From the NCBI GenBank assembly GCA_900553525.1, contig USDZ01000003.1, forward strand, positions 1-27,262: a stretch of DNA of 27,262 bases. Reading direction: 5' to 3'. The translations under genes were made by a program, and so were the position numbers. Shown here in pieces: positions 1 to 7,598 of this stretch. The first letter of the stretch is position 1. Each line of letters opens with the position of its first letter. The notes beneath the pieces were generated by a model. The model ran no database searches and was not told where the DNA came from. It saw nothing but the letters and a program-made list of their open reading frames with translations. Source of the stretch: an uncultured Oscillospiraceae bacterium (GTDB lineage Bacteria; Bacillota; Clostridia; Oscillospirales; Acutalibacteraceae).

Positions 1-423
1 CTCTTCGACTGTTTCCTCATATCCCTCTATTTGAAGCGTTACCGTTATGCCATAACCCGTAAGGGGTTCCTCACTTTCCCCTGTGCCCGCTGCTTCCGTT
101 TTATCCTCATCACTTGCAGTTGTTGCTTTCGCTTCTTTTTTTACAGCAGACGGGGCAGACACATTTCTATCAGAAGAGGTCTCTTTGTCTTTCTTCACAT
201 CTACGGAACCGTCTGTTGATTCTGCGCTCCCCGGAACACTGCCTTGCTCACCGGAACCTACACTCTCTTCAGACTCCACAATCTGTTCTTTCGTTGTCTC
301 GCTTCCTGCTGCTTCTGTCCCCGCCGCTTCTTCTGCGCGCACGCTGGACACGCTTCCTGTGAGAAGCAAAAGAACGAGAAACAGACTTAGCATTCTTGTT
401 TTGACTGTTTTCTTCTTTTTCAT
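1..423 (-). CDS. Secreted protein of unknown function, 5' part only (runs off left edge)
   Basis: The reading frame opens with ATG at 423 on the minus strand and stays open to the window edge (about 141 codons seen). The N-terminus is a classic signal peptide: a run of Lys/Arg (MKKKKTVKTR), a hydrophobic core rich in Leu/Val (LSLFLVLLLLTGSV) and a likely cleavage near SVRAEE. A low-complexity linker rich in Ser, Glu, Thr, Ala and Lys follows, typical of exported Gram-positive proteins. The last visible part (GYGITVTLQIEGYEETVEE) looks like the start of a beta-rich domain. The gene sits behind a cobalamin riboswitch, so a role in corrinoid capture or in a B12-dependent process is inferred; secreted DUF4430-type proteins are known in such places, but too little sequence is present to assign that family. 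Confidence 0.75.
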   Translation of the reverse strand, partial: MKKKKTVKTRMLSLFLVLLLLTGSVSSVRAEEAAGTEAAGSETTKEQIVESEESVGSGEQGSVPGSAESTDGSVDVKKDKETSSDRNVSAPSAVKKEAKATTASDEDKTEAAGTGESEEPLTGYGITVTLQIEGYEETVEE

Positions 424-460
424 TCCTGTCTCCTTTTCTACTTTTGGAGAATAATAACGT

Positions 461-489
461 ACAAAAAGGACAGCACTTCGGCTGTCCTT
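461..489 (-). terminator. Intrinsic terminator in the cobalamin-riboswitch leader
   Basis: On the minus strand a 9-bp stem (AAGGACAGC with GCTGTCCTT, arms 466-474 and 481-489) has a 6-nt loop and is followed by UUUUUGU. It lies between the riboswitch core and the ATG at 423, so it is the probable expression platform. TACACAAA (492-499) and TTTGTGTA (536-543) just upstream could form an alternative hairpin. Confidence 0.75.
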
Positions 490-574
490 CATACACAAAT
501 AAGTTTCCATCCTTCGATCGAAACATCCTGTCTTGTTTGTGTACCATCTTATCCTCACCGAAAGATTTTACCTC

Positions 575-745
575 TTATCCTATTGGCAGGTCTCCTGACT
601 TAGGAATCATACCTACTTGCCCCCTTCCCACCGAATCATTTTCCGGCAGTGGTCTCTGGCTTTCGTCCTCCATTACAGTAGAGTGAGCTGTTGCGGATTC
701 TCACCGCATTCCCTTTTCATTCAGCGCAAACTGAAACCAATATTC
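575..745 (-). ncRNA. Cobalamin riboswitch
   Basis: Read on the minus strand the segment carries the hallmarks of the class: GGGAATGCGGTGAGAATCCG, then CAACAGCTCACTCTACTGTAA, GAAAGCCAGAGACCACTGCC, and the B12 box AGTCAGGAGACCTGCC. The outer stem can be closed by TATTGG (737-742) with CCAATA (581-586). These match the known adenosylcobalamin riboswitch consensus in order and spacing. It precedes an intrinsic terminator and a secreted-protein gene, so high cobalamin is expected to stop transcription of that gene. Confidence 0.95.
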
Positions 746-751
746 ATTTTT

Positions 752-780
752 ATAGTATCTATTTTCCATGATACTGTCAA
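752..780 (-). promoter_or_regulatory. Sigma-A promoter of the cobalamin-riboswitch transcript
   Basis: Minus strand: -35 TTGACA (775-780), 17-bp spacer, -10 TACTAT (752-757). The start site would be near 745, just before the first riboswitch stem. Confidence 0.7.
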
Positions 781-812
781 TAAAAATATTTCTATAACAA
801 TATCTATGAAAT

Positions 813-2207
813 CTATTCTTTGTCTAAAATACATCTTGCTACACAGAGACCATTTGCAGATGCCTGCTGAAGTCCACGTGTGATAGACGCTCCGTCACCC
901 ATCGTGCGAAGTCCTTTGATGCTTGTCTCGAATTCTTTATTTACTACAACTTTATTAGAATAGAATTTAACCTCTACACCGTAAAGTAATGTCTCATCAG
1001 AGGCAATTCCCGGCGTCACCTTGTCGAGTGCCTGAATCATTTCATCAATCGCCACCATGATACGGTGTGGGAACACAAGTGACAGATCACCCGGAACTGC
1101 ATCTTTTAAAGTCGGAGTAATATTATTTCTCATAAGACGCTCTTCTGTCGTACGTCTTCCTCTGCGGAAATCACCGTAACGCTGCAATAATATTTTTCCG
1201 TCACAAAGCATATTTCCAAGCTGTGCAATGTGTTTTCCATATTCGATCGGAGACTTAAATGGCTCTGTGAAGTTCTTCGATACTAAGAGCGCAAAGTTCG
1301 TGTTTTTCGTCTTCATATCTTTGGACTTGTATGCATGACCATTTACCACTGCAAGACCATCATCATAATACTCTGTAGCTACTTCTCCGGATGGATTTGT
1401 ACAGAATACACGCACCTTATCATCAAAGGTAGGTGTGTAGTAGACAAGCTTCGCTTCGTACAGCTTCTCATTTAACTCTTTCATGATCTCGTCTCGAACT
1501 TCTACACGCACGCCCACGTCAACGGTTCCGTTTTTCGTTTCGATATCATGCTCTTTACAAATATGAGAAAACCACTCAGAGCCTTCTCTTCCGATACCGG
1601 CTACAATCTCCGGTGCATAGAATTCCTCTCCCTGATCTGTGACAACTCCTTTTGCAACACCATCTTCAATGATGATATTTTTTACCATTGTCATAAATTT
1701 GATCTCTACGCCATTTTCGATCAAATGCTCTTGAAGTCTTGTGTAAATTTTATATCCTTCTTCTGTTCCAAGATGGCGAATCGGACACTCGATAAGCTTC
1801 AGGTTTGCACGGATTGCCTTTGTACGAATATTTTCAATGGCAGCAGTGTCCTCGATACCGTACACTTTCTCATCAGCGCCGAATTTCAGATAAATATTGT
1901 CTGCCTCATTGATAAGCTCCGTTGCCTTCTCATAACCGAGAATCTCCGGCAATGTTCCTCCCACGTCAGGGGACAGAGATAATTTTCCATCTGAAAATGC
2001 TCCTGCTCCTGCAAATCCTGTCGTAATAGAACATGGCTGGCATCCTACACATACCTTCGTCTTTCTCTTCGGACACTGACGTTTCTCAATGGAACGCCCT
2101 TTTTCAATCATCAGGACTTTCATATCCGGTTTCTGTCTGATCAGCTCATACGCGCAGAAAATACCGGACGGTCCTGCACCGATAATAATCACATCATACT
2201 GTTTCAT
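813..2207 (-). CDS. NAD(P)/FAD-dependent dehydrogenase (COG2509-like)
   Basis: A 464-residue flavoprotein with an N-terminal dinucleotide-binding motif (VIIIGAGPSGIFCAYEL, residues 6-22) and a C-terminal FAD-contact segment (GDGASITRGLQQA). The family is widespread in clostridia and often annotated as an uncharacterised FAD-dependent dehydrogenase; substrate is not known. Residues 45-59 hold four cysteines (C45, C53, C56, C59) in a C-x7-C-x2-C-x2-C pattern before GFAGAGAFSDGKL, which could hold an iron-sulfur cluster; that is inference. The start is supported by AAGGAG a few bases upstream (about 2216-2222). It lies downstream of the purine genes but is separated from them by a terminator, so it is probably its own unit. 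Codon use is AT-rich like its left-hand neighbours. Confidence 0.85.
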   Translation of the reverse strand: MKQYDVIIIGAGPSGIFCAYELIRQKPDMKVLMIEKGRSIEKRQCPKRKTKVCVGCQPCSITTGFAGAGAFSDGKLSLSPDVGGTLPEILGYEKATELINEADNIYLKFGADEKVYGIEDTAAIENIRTKAIRANLKLIECPIRHLGTEEGYKIYTRLQEHLIENGVEIKFMTMVKNIIIEDGVAKGVVTDQGEEFYAPEIVAGIGREGSEWFSHICKEHDIETKNGTVDVGVRVEVRDEIMKELNEKLYEAKLVYYTPTFDDKVRVFCTNPSGEVATEYYDDGLAVVNGHAYKSKDMKTKNTNFALLVSKNFTEPFKSPIEYGKHIAQLGNMLCDGKILLQRYGDFRRGRRTTEERLMRNNITPTLKDAVPGDLSLVFPHRIMVAIDEMIQALDKVTPGIASDETLLYGVEVKFYSNKVVVNKEFETSIKGLRTMGDGASITRGLQQASANGLCVARCILDKE

Positions 2208-2314
2208 ACTTTACTTCTCCTTTTATACTTATAAAGTTACTTTTTATTTTTACTCACCTTGTCTATCATACCATCCGGTCATAGAAACCACAAGGTAAAT
2301 CAATTGGCAGAAAA

Positions 2315-2354
2315 ATGGAATAAGGACGGAGATTTGATAAAAACCTCCGTCCTT
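2315..2354 (-). terminator. Terminator at the end of the purine operon
   Basis: Inverted repeat AAGGACGGAG (2322-2331) and CTCCGTCCTT (2345-2354). On the minus strand it follows the AICAR formyltransferase stop at once and leads into an AT-rich tail (ATTCCATTTTT). Confidence 0.7.
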
Positions 2355-2361
2355 GTTTTCA

Positions 2362-3540
2362 TTAATGATGGAACAAACGAAGTCCCGTAAAGGACATTAC
2401 CATATTGTATTTATTACATGTCTCAATCACATTGTCATCTCTTACAGAACCACCCGGCTGAGCTACATATTTTACACCGCTTCTATGTGCGCGTTCAATA
2501 TTGTCGCCAAATGGGAAGAATGCGTCTGAGCCAAGACTTACGTCTGTTAATTTATCCAGCCACTCTCTCTTTGCTTCTCTTGTAAATACCTCCGGCTTCT
2601 CTTTGAAGATATGTTCCCATGCTCCGTCTGCAAGCACATCCATATAATCTTCTCCGATGTAGAGATCAATTGCATTATCTCTGTCTGCACGACGGATTCC
2701 ATCTACAAATGGAAGGTTCATAACCTGTGGAGATTGTCTCAGCCACCAGTTATCTGCTTTCGTACCTGCCAAACGTGTACAGTGGATTCTGGACTGCTGT
2801 CCTGCACCGATTCCGATTGCCTGTCCGTCTTTCACGAAGCACACGGAATTGGACTGTGTGTATTTTAATGTAATCATAGAAATTGCAAGATCGATCTTTG
2901 CCTGCTCTGTCAGTTCTTTGTTCTCTGTCACAATATTTGCAAAGAATTCATCATCAATCTTCAATTCATTTCTGCCCTGCTCAAATGTGATACCGAATAC
3001 TTCTTTTCTCTCCAGCTTTCTTGGAACATAGTCCGGATCAATCTCGATCACATTATAATTACCGTTTTTCTTTGCCTTCAAGATCTCCAATGCTTCCGGT
3101 TCATATCCCGGTGCGATAACTCCGTCAGAAACTTCTCTTTTGATCAGTCTTGCAGTATCTACATCGCACACATCAGATAAAGAAATGAAATCACCAAAAG
3201 AGGACATTCTGTCTGCACCTCTCGCTCTTGCATAAGCGCTTGCCATTGGGGACAATTCTCCGAGATCATCCACCCAGTAGATCTTCGCCAGTGTTTCGTC
3301 CAGTGGAAGTCCGACTGCCGCTCCTGCCGGAGATACGTGCTTAAAAGAAGTTGCCGCCGGAAGTCCGGTTGCTTTCTTAAGTTCGCTAACCAGCTGCCAG
3401 CCGTTAAATGCATCAAGGAAATTAATATATCCAGGTCTTCCATTTAACACTTTGATAGGAAGTTCTTCTCCTGTCTCCATATAGATTCTGGATGGTTTCT
3501 GATTTGGGTTACAACCATACTTCAACTCTAATTCTTTCAT
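2362..3540 (-). CDS. Stand-alone AICAR formyltransferase (PurH C-terminal domain type)
   Basis: The 392-residue protein matches the AICAR transformylase domain of PurH, which moves a formyl group from 10-formyl-THF to AICAR to give FAICAR in purine synthesis. Visible family signatures are SFKHVSPAGAAVG (the KH catalytic pair, near residue 67) and TLKYTQSNSVCFVKDG. The N-terminal IMP cyclohydrolase (MGS-like) domain of classical PurH, about 200 residues, is absent; the cyclisation step is instead supplied by the PurO-type protein encoded 22 bp upstream. It is the last gene of the purine operon and is followed by a terminator. Base composition is AT-rich, unlike purE to purN. Confidence 0.9.
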   Translation of the reverse strand: MKELELKYGCNPNQKPSRIYMETGEELPIKVLNGRPGYINFLDAFNGWQLVSELKKATGLPAATSFKHVSPAGAAVGLPLDETLAKIYWVDDLGELSPMASAYARARGADRMSSFGDFISLSDVCDVDTARLIKREVSDGVIAPGYEPEALEILKAKKNGNYNVIEIDPDYVPRKLERKEVFGITFEQGRNELKIDDEFFANIVTENKELTEQAKIDLAISMITLKYTQSNSVCFVKDGQAIGIGAGQQSRIHCTRLAGTKADNWWLRQSPQVMNLPFVDGIRRADRDNAIDLYIGEDYMDVLADGAWEHIFKEKPEVFTREAKREWLDKLTDVSLGSDAFFPFGDNIERAHRSGVKYVAQPGGSVRDDNVIETCNKYNMVMSFTGLRLFHH

Positions 3541-3562
3541 GATCCATTCTCCTTACTGATTC

Positions 3563-4276
3563 TTATTTATTCTTGTTGATGATCTTTGTCTCATAAGCGC
3601 CGCTTGCAATATCAATATATCGCACGAAAAGAGATACCTTATTATCTTCATTCAAACTATTCCACAAAGTAGATACAAATTCATCCATATCGTTCGGAAT
3701 TGCGATTAGTTTCGGTTCTCCTTCAAAACTCGGAAGCGGATTACCATCACATTTGTATGTGTGGATACAAGGTCCCTCGCCTGCCGCCGGATTCTCATAT
3801 GCAAATGTATATCTGTGGCAGCTGTCCGGATTGCCATTGTTGCTCTTCAAAATTGACATTGCATAATTATAAGTTCCATTTTCAATGTGCATGATACCAG
3901 AGATTCTTGGTGTATAGTTAGGCTCATCCGGCTCAAACTTTCTGCTCCTTAATGACTGTTCAAATGTCATCTGCTTGTCCATACCTTCATAGATAGTATC
4001 TGTCTGGTCTCCGTTTGTCACAATTGTCTTATTGCCGAGCACACGCACCGGTGCGTAAATGATCAGGCTTGGATCTGTCAATTTCGCAGGATCAAATGCC
4101 TGTGTACGAATGCCTTCTCCTTCTTCTACAAAGACACGGTTACGGCTGTTTTCACTTCGTCCCATGATGAAGTAGGCAATGACGGCCTTCCGCCCATCCT
4201 CACTCATCCCCAGCAGGATGCCGCGGCCAGGATAGCTCGTCCGACCGAGTTCTTCTTTCAGTGTACGGCTGTTCAT
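3563..4276 (-). CDS. purO: IMP cyclohydrolase, PurO-like
   Basis: A 237-residue protein of the archaeal-type IMP cyclohydrolase family (PF07826), which closes FAICAR to IMP, the last step of de novo purine synthesis. Family features seen are an N-terminal TSYPGRGILLGMSEDG, the conserved IMGRSENSRNRVF (about residues 37-49) and NGDQTDTIYEGM. It pairs with the separate AICAR formyltransferase next to it, together replacing PurH. The start ATG at 4276 has GGGGAG upstream and lies 17 bp after purN. Codon choice changes within the gene: the first 40 or so codons use GC-ending codons as in purN, the rest AT-ending codons as in the downstream genes. The gene may therefore be a recombinant or an assembly join. 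Confidence 0.85.
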   Translation of the reverse strand: MNSRTLKEELGRTSYPGRGILLGMSEDGRKAVIAYFIMGRSENSRNRVFVEEGEGIRTQAFDPAKLTDPSLIIYAPVRVLGNKTIVTNGDQTDTIYEGMDKQMTFEQSLRSRKFEPDEPNYTPRISGIMHIENGTYNYAMSILKSNNGNPDSCHRYTFAYENPAAGEGPCIHTYKCDGNPLPSFEGEPKLIAIPNDMDEFVSTLWNSLNEDNKVSLFVRYIDIASGAYETKIINKNK

Positions 4277-4293
4277 AACGGATCTCCCCTTTT

Positions 4294-4947
4294 TTATCGC
4301 GTTTCTTCTTCCGAAGGAATCTCATCCAGAATACGTGCAATCCGCCCTTCCACCTTCACGCGGCCCTCGCAAAGAAGAGAAACGGCTTGGGGCAGCAACC
4401 GCCACTCCGCCTCCTCCATCACCCGCCGCTGCAACGTTTCAGGGGTATCGTCCGGCCAAACTTCCACCGCCTTTTGCAGCAGAATCGCGCCGCCGTCCGT
4501 CACCTCGTTGACAAAATGAACCGTGGCGCCGGTCAGTTTGACACCATACCGGAGTACTTCTTCATGCACCCGCAGACCGTAATATCCCTTTCCACAAAAG
4601 GCTGGAATCAGCGACGGATGGATGTTGAGGATCTTATTGGGATAGCGTTTGATCACCGTTTCATCGATAATCGAAAGGAAGCCAGCCAGCACCACGATAT
4701 CGACCCCGCAGTCCTCGAGCGCCTTCAGTAACGCCGCGCTAAAGGCATCTATAGTGGAATAGGCTTTCCGCTCCACCACAGTAGTGGGGATTCCATGCCG
4801 TTTTGCTCGTTCCAAGGCAAACACCCCTGGCTTGGAGGAAATGACCCGGACGATTCTGCCGTTTCGGATGCGTCCCGCCTTTTCGGCATCCAAAAGGGCC
4901 TGCAAGTTGGTTCCTCCGCCCGACACCAATACCGCGATGTTCTGCAT
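4294..4947 (-). CDS. purN: Phosphoribosylglycinamide formyltransferase
   Basis: The 217-residue protein is the folate-dependent GAR transformylase that converts GAR to FGAR. It opens with VLVSGGGTNLQALLDA, the phosphate-binding loop. The catalytic triad of the family is present: N108 and H110 in ILNIHPSLIPAF and D151 in NEVTDGGAIL. The frame starts at ATG 4947, 28 bp after purM, and ends 17 bp before purO, so co-transcription is expected. Length is close to the usual 190-220 residues. Confidence 0.95.
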   Translation of the reverse strand: MQNIAVLVSGGGTNLQALLDAEKAGRIRNGRIVRVISSKPGVFALERAKRHGIPTTVVERKAYSTIDAFSAALLKALEDCGVDIVVLAGFLSIIDETVIKRYPNKILNIHPSLIPAFCGKGYYGLRVHEEVLRYGVKLTGATVHFVNEVTDGGAILLQKAVEVWPDDTPETLQRRVMEEAEWRLLPQAVSLLCEGRVKVEGRIARILDEIPSEEETR

Positions 4948-4975
4948 CCCGATTCCGCCCTTCCATACGACGTTT

Positions 4976-6010
4976 TTAGATCAGCCGGACACCTTCGTTT
5001 CCCGGTCGTACTTCACCCAGAATCACAGCTTCTTCCCCTGCGTTACGGAGGAGCCGAACCGCCTCGTCCGCTCTCTCCGTCGGCAAGGCGATGCACAAAC
5101 CGACACCCATATTGAAGGTGTTATACATATCCCGTTCCGGGATGTCCCCGGTCTTCTGTATCAAATCGAAAATGGGTGCTACCGGCACGGCCTTTTTCTC
5201 GATGACCGCTTCCAGACCGTGTGGCAGCATCCGCGGGATATTCTCATAAAATCCCCCTCCCGTGATATGGGAGACACCATGAACCGGGACAGCATCGAGC
5301 AAAGCCAGCAGGGGACGCACATAGATCTTCGTTGGGGTGAGCAGGGCTTCGCCGAGGGTAGTCCCCAGCTCATCATAATAGACACCGACGGTTTTCTCGG
5401 AGATATCAAATACCTTTCGAACAAGAGAGAAGCCGTTGGAATGTACCCCGCTGGATTTGACACCGATCAAGACGTCTCCAGCCTTTACCCGACTACTGTC
5501 CACGATCTTTGAATAATCCGTCATTCCCACGCAAAACCCCGCGAGATCGTATTCCTCTTCCGGATAAAACCCGGGCATTTCGGCGGTTTCCCCTCCGATC
5601 AGGGCGCAGCCGGCCTGCACGCAGCCCTCTGCCACCCCCGCGACGATGGCGGCGATTTTTTCCGGACGGTTTTTTCCGCAGGCGATGTAATCGAGGAAAA
5701 AGAGGGGCCTAGCTCCCGAACAGGCCACATCGTTCGCACACATGGCCACACAGTCGATCCCCACCGTGTCGTGTTTGTCCAACAGGAAAGCCAGCTTCAG
5801 TTTGGTCCCAACGCCGTCGGTACCCGAAACGAGTACCGGTCGCTCCATACCCGTGAGATTCGGCTCAAACAGGCCGCCGAAGCCGCCGATTCCCGACAAT
5901 ACTCCCGGAATCTTCGTTCGCGCGACATGAGATTTCATCAGTTCCACCGCTTTATAGCCCGCCGTGACATCCACCCCGGCGTCGGCATAGCTTTTGCTTG
6001 CGCTTTCCAT
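4976..6010 (-). CDS. purM: Phosphoribosylformylglycinamidine cyclo-ligase (AIR synthetase)
   Basis: The 344-residue protein is the ATP-dependent AIR synthetase, closing the imidazole ring from FGAM. Signatures are YADAGVDVTAGYKAVELMK at the N-terminus, VSGTDGVGTKLKLAF (the conserved DGVGTK), IDCVAMCANDVACSGARPLFFLDY, LIGGETAEMPGFY and the C-terminal HITGGGFYENIPRMLP. Full length for the family (about 340-350). The start has GGAAGGA upstream. It lies 65 bp after purF and upstream of purN in the usual pur order. Confidence 0.97.
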   Translation of the reverse strand: MESASKSYADAGVDVTAGYKAVELMKSHVARTKIPGVLSGIGGFGGLFEPNLTGMERPVLVSGTDGVGTKLKLAFLLDKHDTVGIDCVAMCANDVACSGARPLFFLDYIACGKNRPEKIAAIVAGVAEGCVQAGCALIGGETAEMPGFYPEEEYDLAGFCVGMTDYSKIVDSSRVKAGDVLIGVKSSGVHSNGFSLVRKVFDISEKTVGVYYDELGTTLGEALLTPTKIYVRPLLALLDAVPVHGVSHITGGGFYENIPRMLPHGLEAVIEKKAVPVAPIFDLIQKTGDIPERDMYNTFNMGVGLCIALPTERADEAVRLLRNAGEEAVILGEVRPGNEGVRLI

Positions 6011-6075
6011 ATCCGATCCTTCCTTTCACCCTATCGGGCAGCTTTTTACGGCATTCGTCCGGTTCCTGCGAATTC

Positions 6076-7485
6076 CTATTCTTTTCCGGTCCAGCAATAG
6101 GTGCAGACAAGGTCGGGATCGATCCCGATGGATGCGAGCATCCCCTCGAGAGTCTGGTATCGGAGGGAAGTGACCCGCAGCTTCCGGCAAATGCCCTCTA
6201 CCATCCGGCCGTACCGCTCCGAATGGGCGTCGATATATTCTTCAAGATGGCGGAAGCCCTCTTCCCCCTCCAATTCGTGGATAACCGTGTGCGTAATCAA
6301 GTCCATATCGGAAGTGGAGCGGGAAAAGTTGAGGTACTTACACCCGAACATGATGGGGGGGCAGGCGGGACGGATATGCACCTCTTTCGCACCGCTGTTG
6401 TACAGGAAGTCGACCGTCTCCCGCATCTGGGTACCCCGCACGACCGAATCATCGATAAAGAGCAGACGCTTGTCCCGGATCAAAGTGTCCACAGGGATAA
6501 GCTTCATATGGGCCACTTGATTGCGCACCGCCTGATTCTGCGGCATAAAACTGCGCGGCCAGGTGGGCGTGTACTTGATAAAGGGACGGGCAAACGGGAT
6601 GCCCGACTCATTCGCATAGCCGATCGCGTGAGCCGTTCCCGAATCGGGCACACCCGCGACATAATCCGCATCGGTACCCGTATCCTGCTGCGCGAGGATA
6701 CGGCCGCAGTCATACCGCATCTGTTCCACGTTCACTCCCTCATAGGAGGAGGTCGGATACCCGAAATAGGTCCAGAGAAATGCACAGATTTTCATTTTTT
6801 TCCGGGGAGGGACCAACACCTCATATCCGTCCGCCGTGATTCGGACAATCTCGCCGGGTCCCAGTCTGTGTTCATCCCGGTATCCCAGGTTGAGATAAGC
6901 GAAGGATTCAAAAGAAACGCAAGACGCCCCTTCTTTTTTCCCGATAATCAGCGGAGTGCGGCCCATCCGGTCGCGCGCGGCGATGATGCCGTCTTTCGTC
7001 AGCAGCAACATGGTCATCGAGCCGTCTATGAGTTTCTGGGCGTTTTGAATACCCTCGGCAAGGGTATCTTTCTGATTGATCAGGCAGGCGGTCAGTTCGG
7101 TGGCGTTGACCTTACCGCCGCTCATCTCTAAAAAATGAGAACTGCCGTTCTCAAATGCAAAGCGTACCAATTCCTCCAAGTTGTTGATCCGTCCAACCGT
7201 GGTGATAGCATAGGTGCCGAGGTGGGATCGCACGATCAAAGGCTGCGGATCGGTATCGCTGATACAACCGATTCCAAACGGCCCGGTCATCTCGTCCACA
7301 TCCCGCTCGAACTTGGTGCGGAACGGCGAGTTTTCGATGTTGTGAATCGCTCTCTCAAAACCGGTCTCGGTATTGTAAACCGCCATACCGCCCCGCTTGG
7401 TCCCTAGATGGGAATGATAATCCACCCCAAAAAACAGGTCATGTATACAATTTCCCCCGGCCGCCACACCAAATACGCCGCCCAT
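6076..7485 (-). CDS. purF: Amidophosphoribosyltransferase-like protein lacking the N-terminal catalytic cysteine
   Basis: The 469-residue protein has the PurF layout: an N-terminal Ntn-type glutaminase fold, then a phosphoribosyltransferase domain with the PRPP loop LLFIDDSVVRGTQ (341-353). C234, C382, C461 and C464 (KICAFLW, FGCKYLN, CTYCWTG) match the 4Fe-4S ligands of the Bacillus-type enzyme. The known enzyme makes phosphoribosylamine from PRPP and glutamine, using Cys1 as nucleophile in MCG(I/V)xG. Here the protein starts MGGVFGVAAGG, with codon GGC in that place; the ATG has a well-placed AAGGAGG and no upstream alternative. A PurF subfamily with this MGG start exists in clostridia and Bacteroides as far as I recall. 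It may use free ammonia, another amidotransferase, or have a shifted role; its operon position argues for purine synthesis. Confidence 0.85.
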   Translation of the reverse strand: MGGVFGVAAGGNCIHDLFFGVDYHSHLGTKRGGMAVYNTETGFERAIHNIENSPFRTKFERDVDEMTGPFGIGCISDTDPQPLIVRSHLGTYAITTVGRINNLEELVRFAFENGSSHFLEMSGGKVNATELTACLINQKDTLAEGIQNAQKLIDGSMTMLLLTKDGIIAARDRMGRTPLIIGKKEGASCVSFESFAYLNLGYRDEHRLGPGEIVRITADGYEVLVPPRKKMKICAFLWTYFGYPTSSYEGVNVEQMRYDCGRILAQQDTGTDADYVAGVPDSGTAHAIGYANESGIPFARPFIKYTPTWPRSFMPQNQAVRNQVAHMKLIPVDTLIRDKRLLFIDDSVVRGTQMRETVDFLYNSGAKEVHIRPACPPIMFGCKYLNFSRSTSDMDLITHTVIHELEGEEGFRHLEEYIDAHSERYGRMVEGICRKLRVTSLRYQTLEGMLASIGIDPDLVCTYCWTGKE

Positions 7486-7527
7486 ACAGGTCCTCCTTCA
7501 TCTAACATGTGGAATGAAAAACCAAGA

Positions 7528-7559
7528 CTATAGGGCCAAAAGTTATTTTGGCCCTATAG
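7528..7559 (-). repeat. Perfect 14-bp hairpin between purC and purF
   Basis: CTATAGGGCCAAAA (7528-7541) and TTTTGGCCCTATAG (7546-7559) form a perfect inverted repeat with a GTTA loop. On the minus strand it sits between purC and purF and is followed after a few bases by TTTTT, so it may be a partial terminator, an RNase stop or an mRNA-stability element that sets the ratio of purEC to purFMN message. Confidence 0.7.
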
Positions 7560-7598
7560 CCGTAAACCGTCGGTAGTCTCTATGGACATGGCCGGCCG

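Noticed and set aside
83..454. Plus-strand frame of 123 codons at the left end
   Set aside because: It is antisense to the signal-peptide gene, whose minus-strand reading has a proper N-terminus, riboswitch and terminator; the Ser/Pro-rich translation is a shadow.
5998..7131. Plus-strand frame of 377 codons
   Set aside because: Antisense to purM and purF with low-complexity Arg/His-rich translation and no family similarity.
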